Positions 39,792 to 39,902 of a DNA stretch of 39,902 nt are shown here, piece after piece. Made by a program: the position numbers and the translations under genes. The stretch lies in the NCBI GenBank assembly GCA_016213405.1, contig JACRAM010000023.1, positions 1-39,902 of the forward strand. Direction: 5' to 3'. This stretch comes from Bacteroidota bacterium (GTDB lineage Bacteria > Bacteroidota > Bacteroidia > Palsa-948). Below the pieces are notes generated by a model that saw only the letters and a list, made by a program, of their open reading frames with translations, had not been told where the DNA came from and made no database searches. Position 1 is the stretch's first letter; each line of letters opens with the position of its first letter.

Positions 39792-39894
39792 ACCGCAGAG
39801 AACACAGAGAAAACAACACGCGGAGAGCCGCAGAGAAAATGCAATCTTGTATTCTCAGCGGTTCTCTGCGTAAAACCTCAGCGAACTCTGCGGT
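39792..39894. repeat. ACCGCAGAG inverted array with about 9-nt period
   Basis: ACCGCAGAG, AACACAGAG, AAAACAACA, CGCGGAGAG, CCGCAGAGA run from 39792. The inverted arm with CTCAGCG/CTCTGCG words ends in CTCTGCGGT (39886-39894). The 449 bp from 39454 to the window end hold only this and the two preceding repeats; no gene is seen. Confidence 0.85.
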
Positions 39895-39902
39895 AAAAAT
39901 GT

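Overview
The window looks like chromosome from an uncultured member of the Bacteroidota. Four independent signs point there. Five secreted proteins end (or, at the window edge, begin to end) in a type IX secretion (T9SS) sorting domain with the YPNP motif. Several genes are preceded by the Bacteroidota sigma factor box TAnnTTTG. The DNA is AT-rich. Gene sets such as FadL-like porin, DUF5916 barrel, SpoIIE/TPR phosphatase and PhoH-PurC are typical of the phylum. There is no sign of phage, plasmid, rRNA, tRNA or CRISPR array.

Layout. 1-3504: two secreted beta-propeller (SBBP-like) T9SS proteins on the minus strand; the first runs off the left edge. 3505-4320: two small unrecognised envelope genes and repeats. 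4354-6360: two plus-strand genes sharing an N-terminal domain, the second a long TPR-like protein. 6361-6742: a 274-bp nest of hairpins. 6743-12829 (minus): a giant TPR/GAF/GAF/SpoIIE phosphatase, a cysteine desulfurase and GlmM. 12949-19459 (plus): TPR protein, ComA-like enzyme, small membrane protein, rhodanese, DedA, AroE, UvrB. 19514-20470: T9SS protein, ending base-to-base against a minus-strand group (26572 to 20471) of aminotransferase, FadL-like porin, two tandem T9SS esterases and an SGNH-like lipoprotein. 26714-29764 (plus): RecR, a four-helix-bundle gene and a glycosyltransferase fusion. 29788-37281: SucC (-), LolD-like ABC ATPase (+), two secreted or outer-membrane proteins, PurC and PhoH (all -). 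37374-39453: SAM hydroxide adenosyltransferase, a small Cys/His secreted protein, and a GIY-YIG protein. 39454-39902: only repeats.

The most unusual property is not a gene. Many intergenic gaps, and several coding regions, carry degenerate tandem arrays with a unit of 7 nt (sometimes 8 or 9). The unit sequence differs completely from locus to locus. The arrays very often come as two inverted arms, and intergenic copies are often nested inside a second, unrelated inverted repeat. Arrays sit in the signal-peptide codons of at least three secreted proteins, inside AroE, a TPR protein and a glycosyltransferase, and exactly around a four-helix-bundle gene. A separate three-hairpin cassette occurs twice, 29 kb apart. 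What creates arrays of constant period but unrelated sequence is the main question raised here.

Starts were moved downstream of the longest open frame in many genes because the extra codons lay in repeats or promoters. All family assignments were made by reading the protein sequences; no database search was run.
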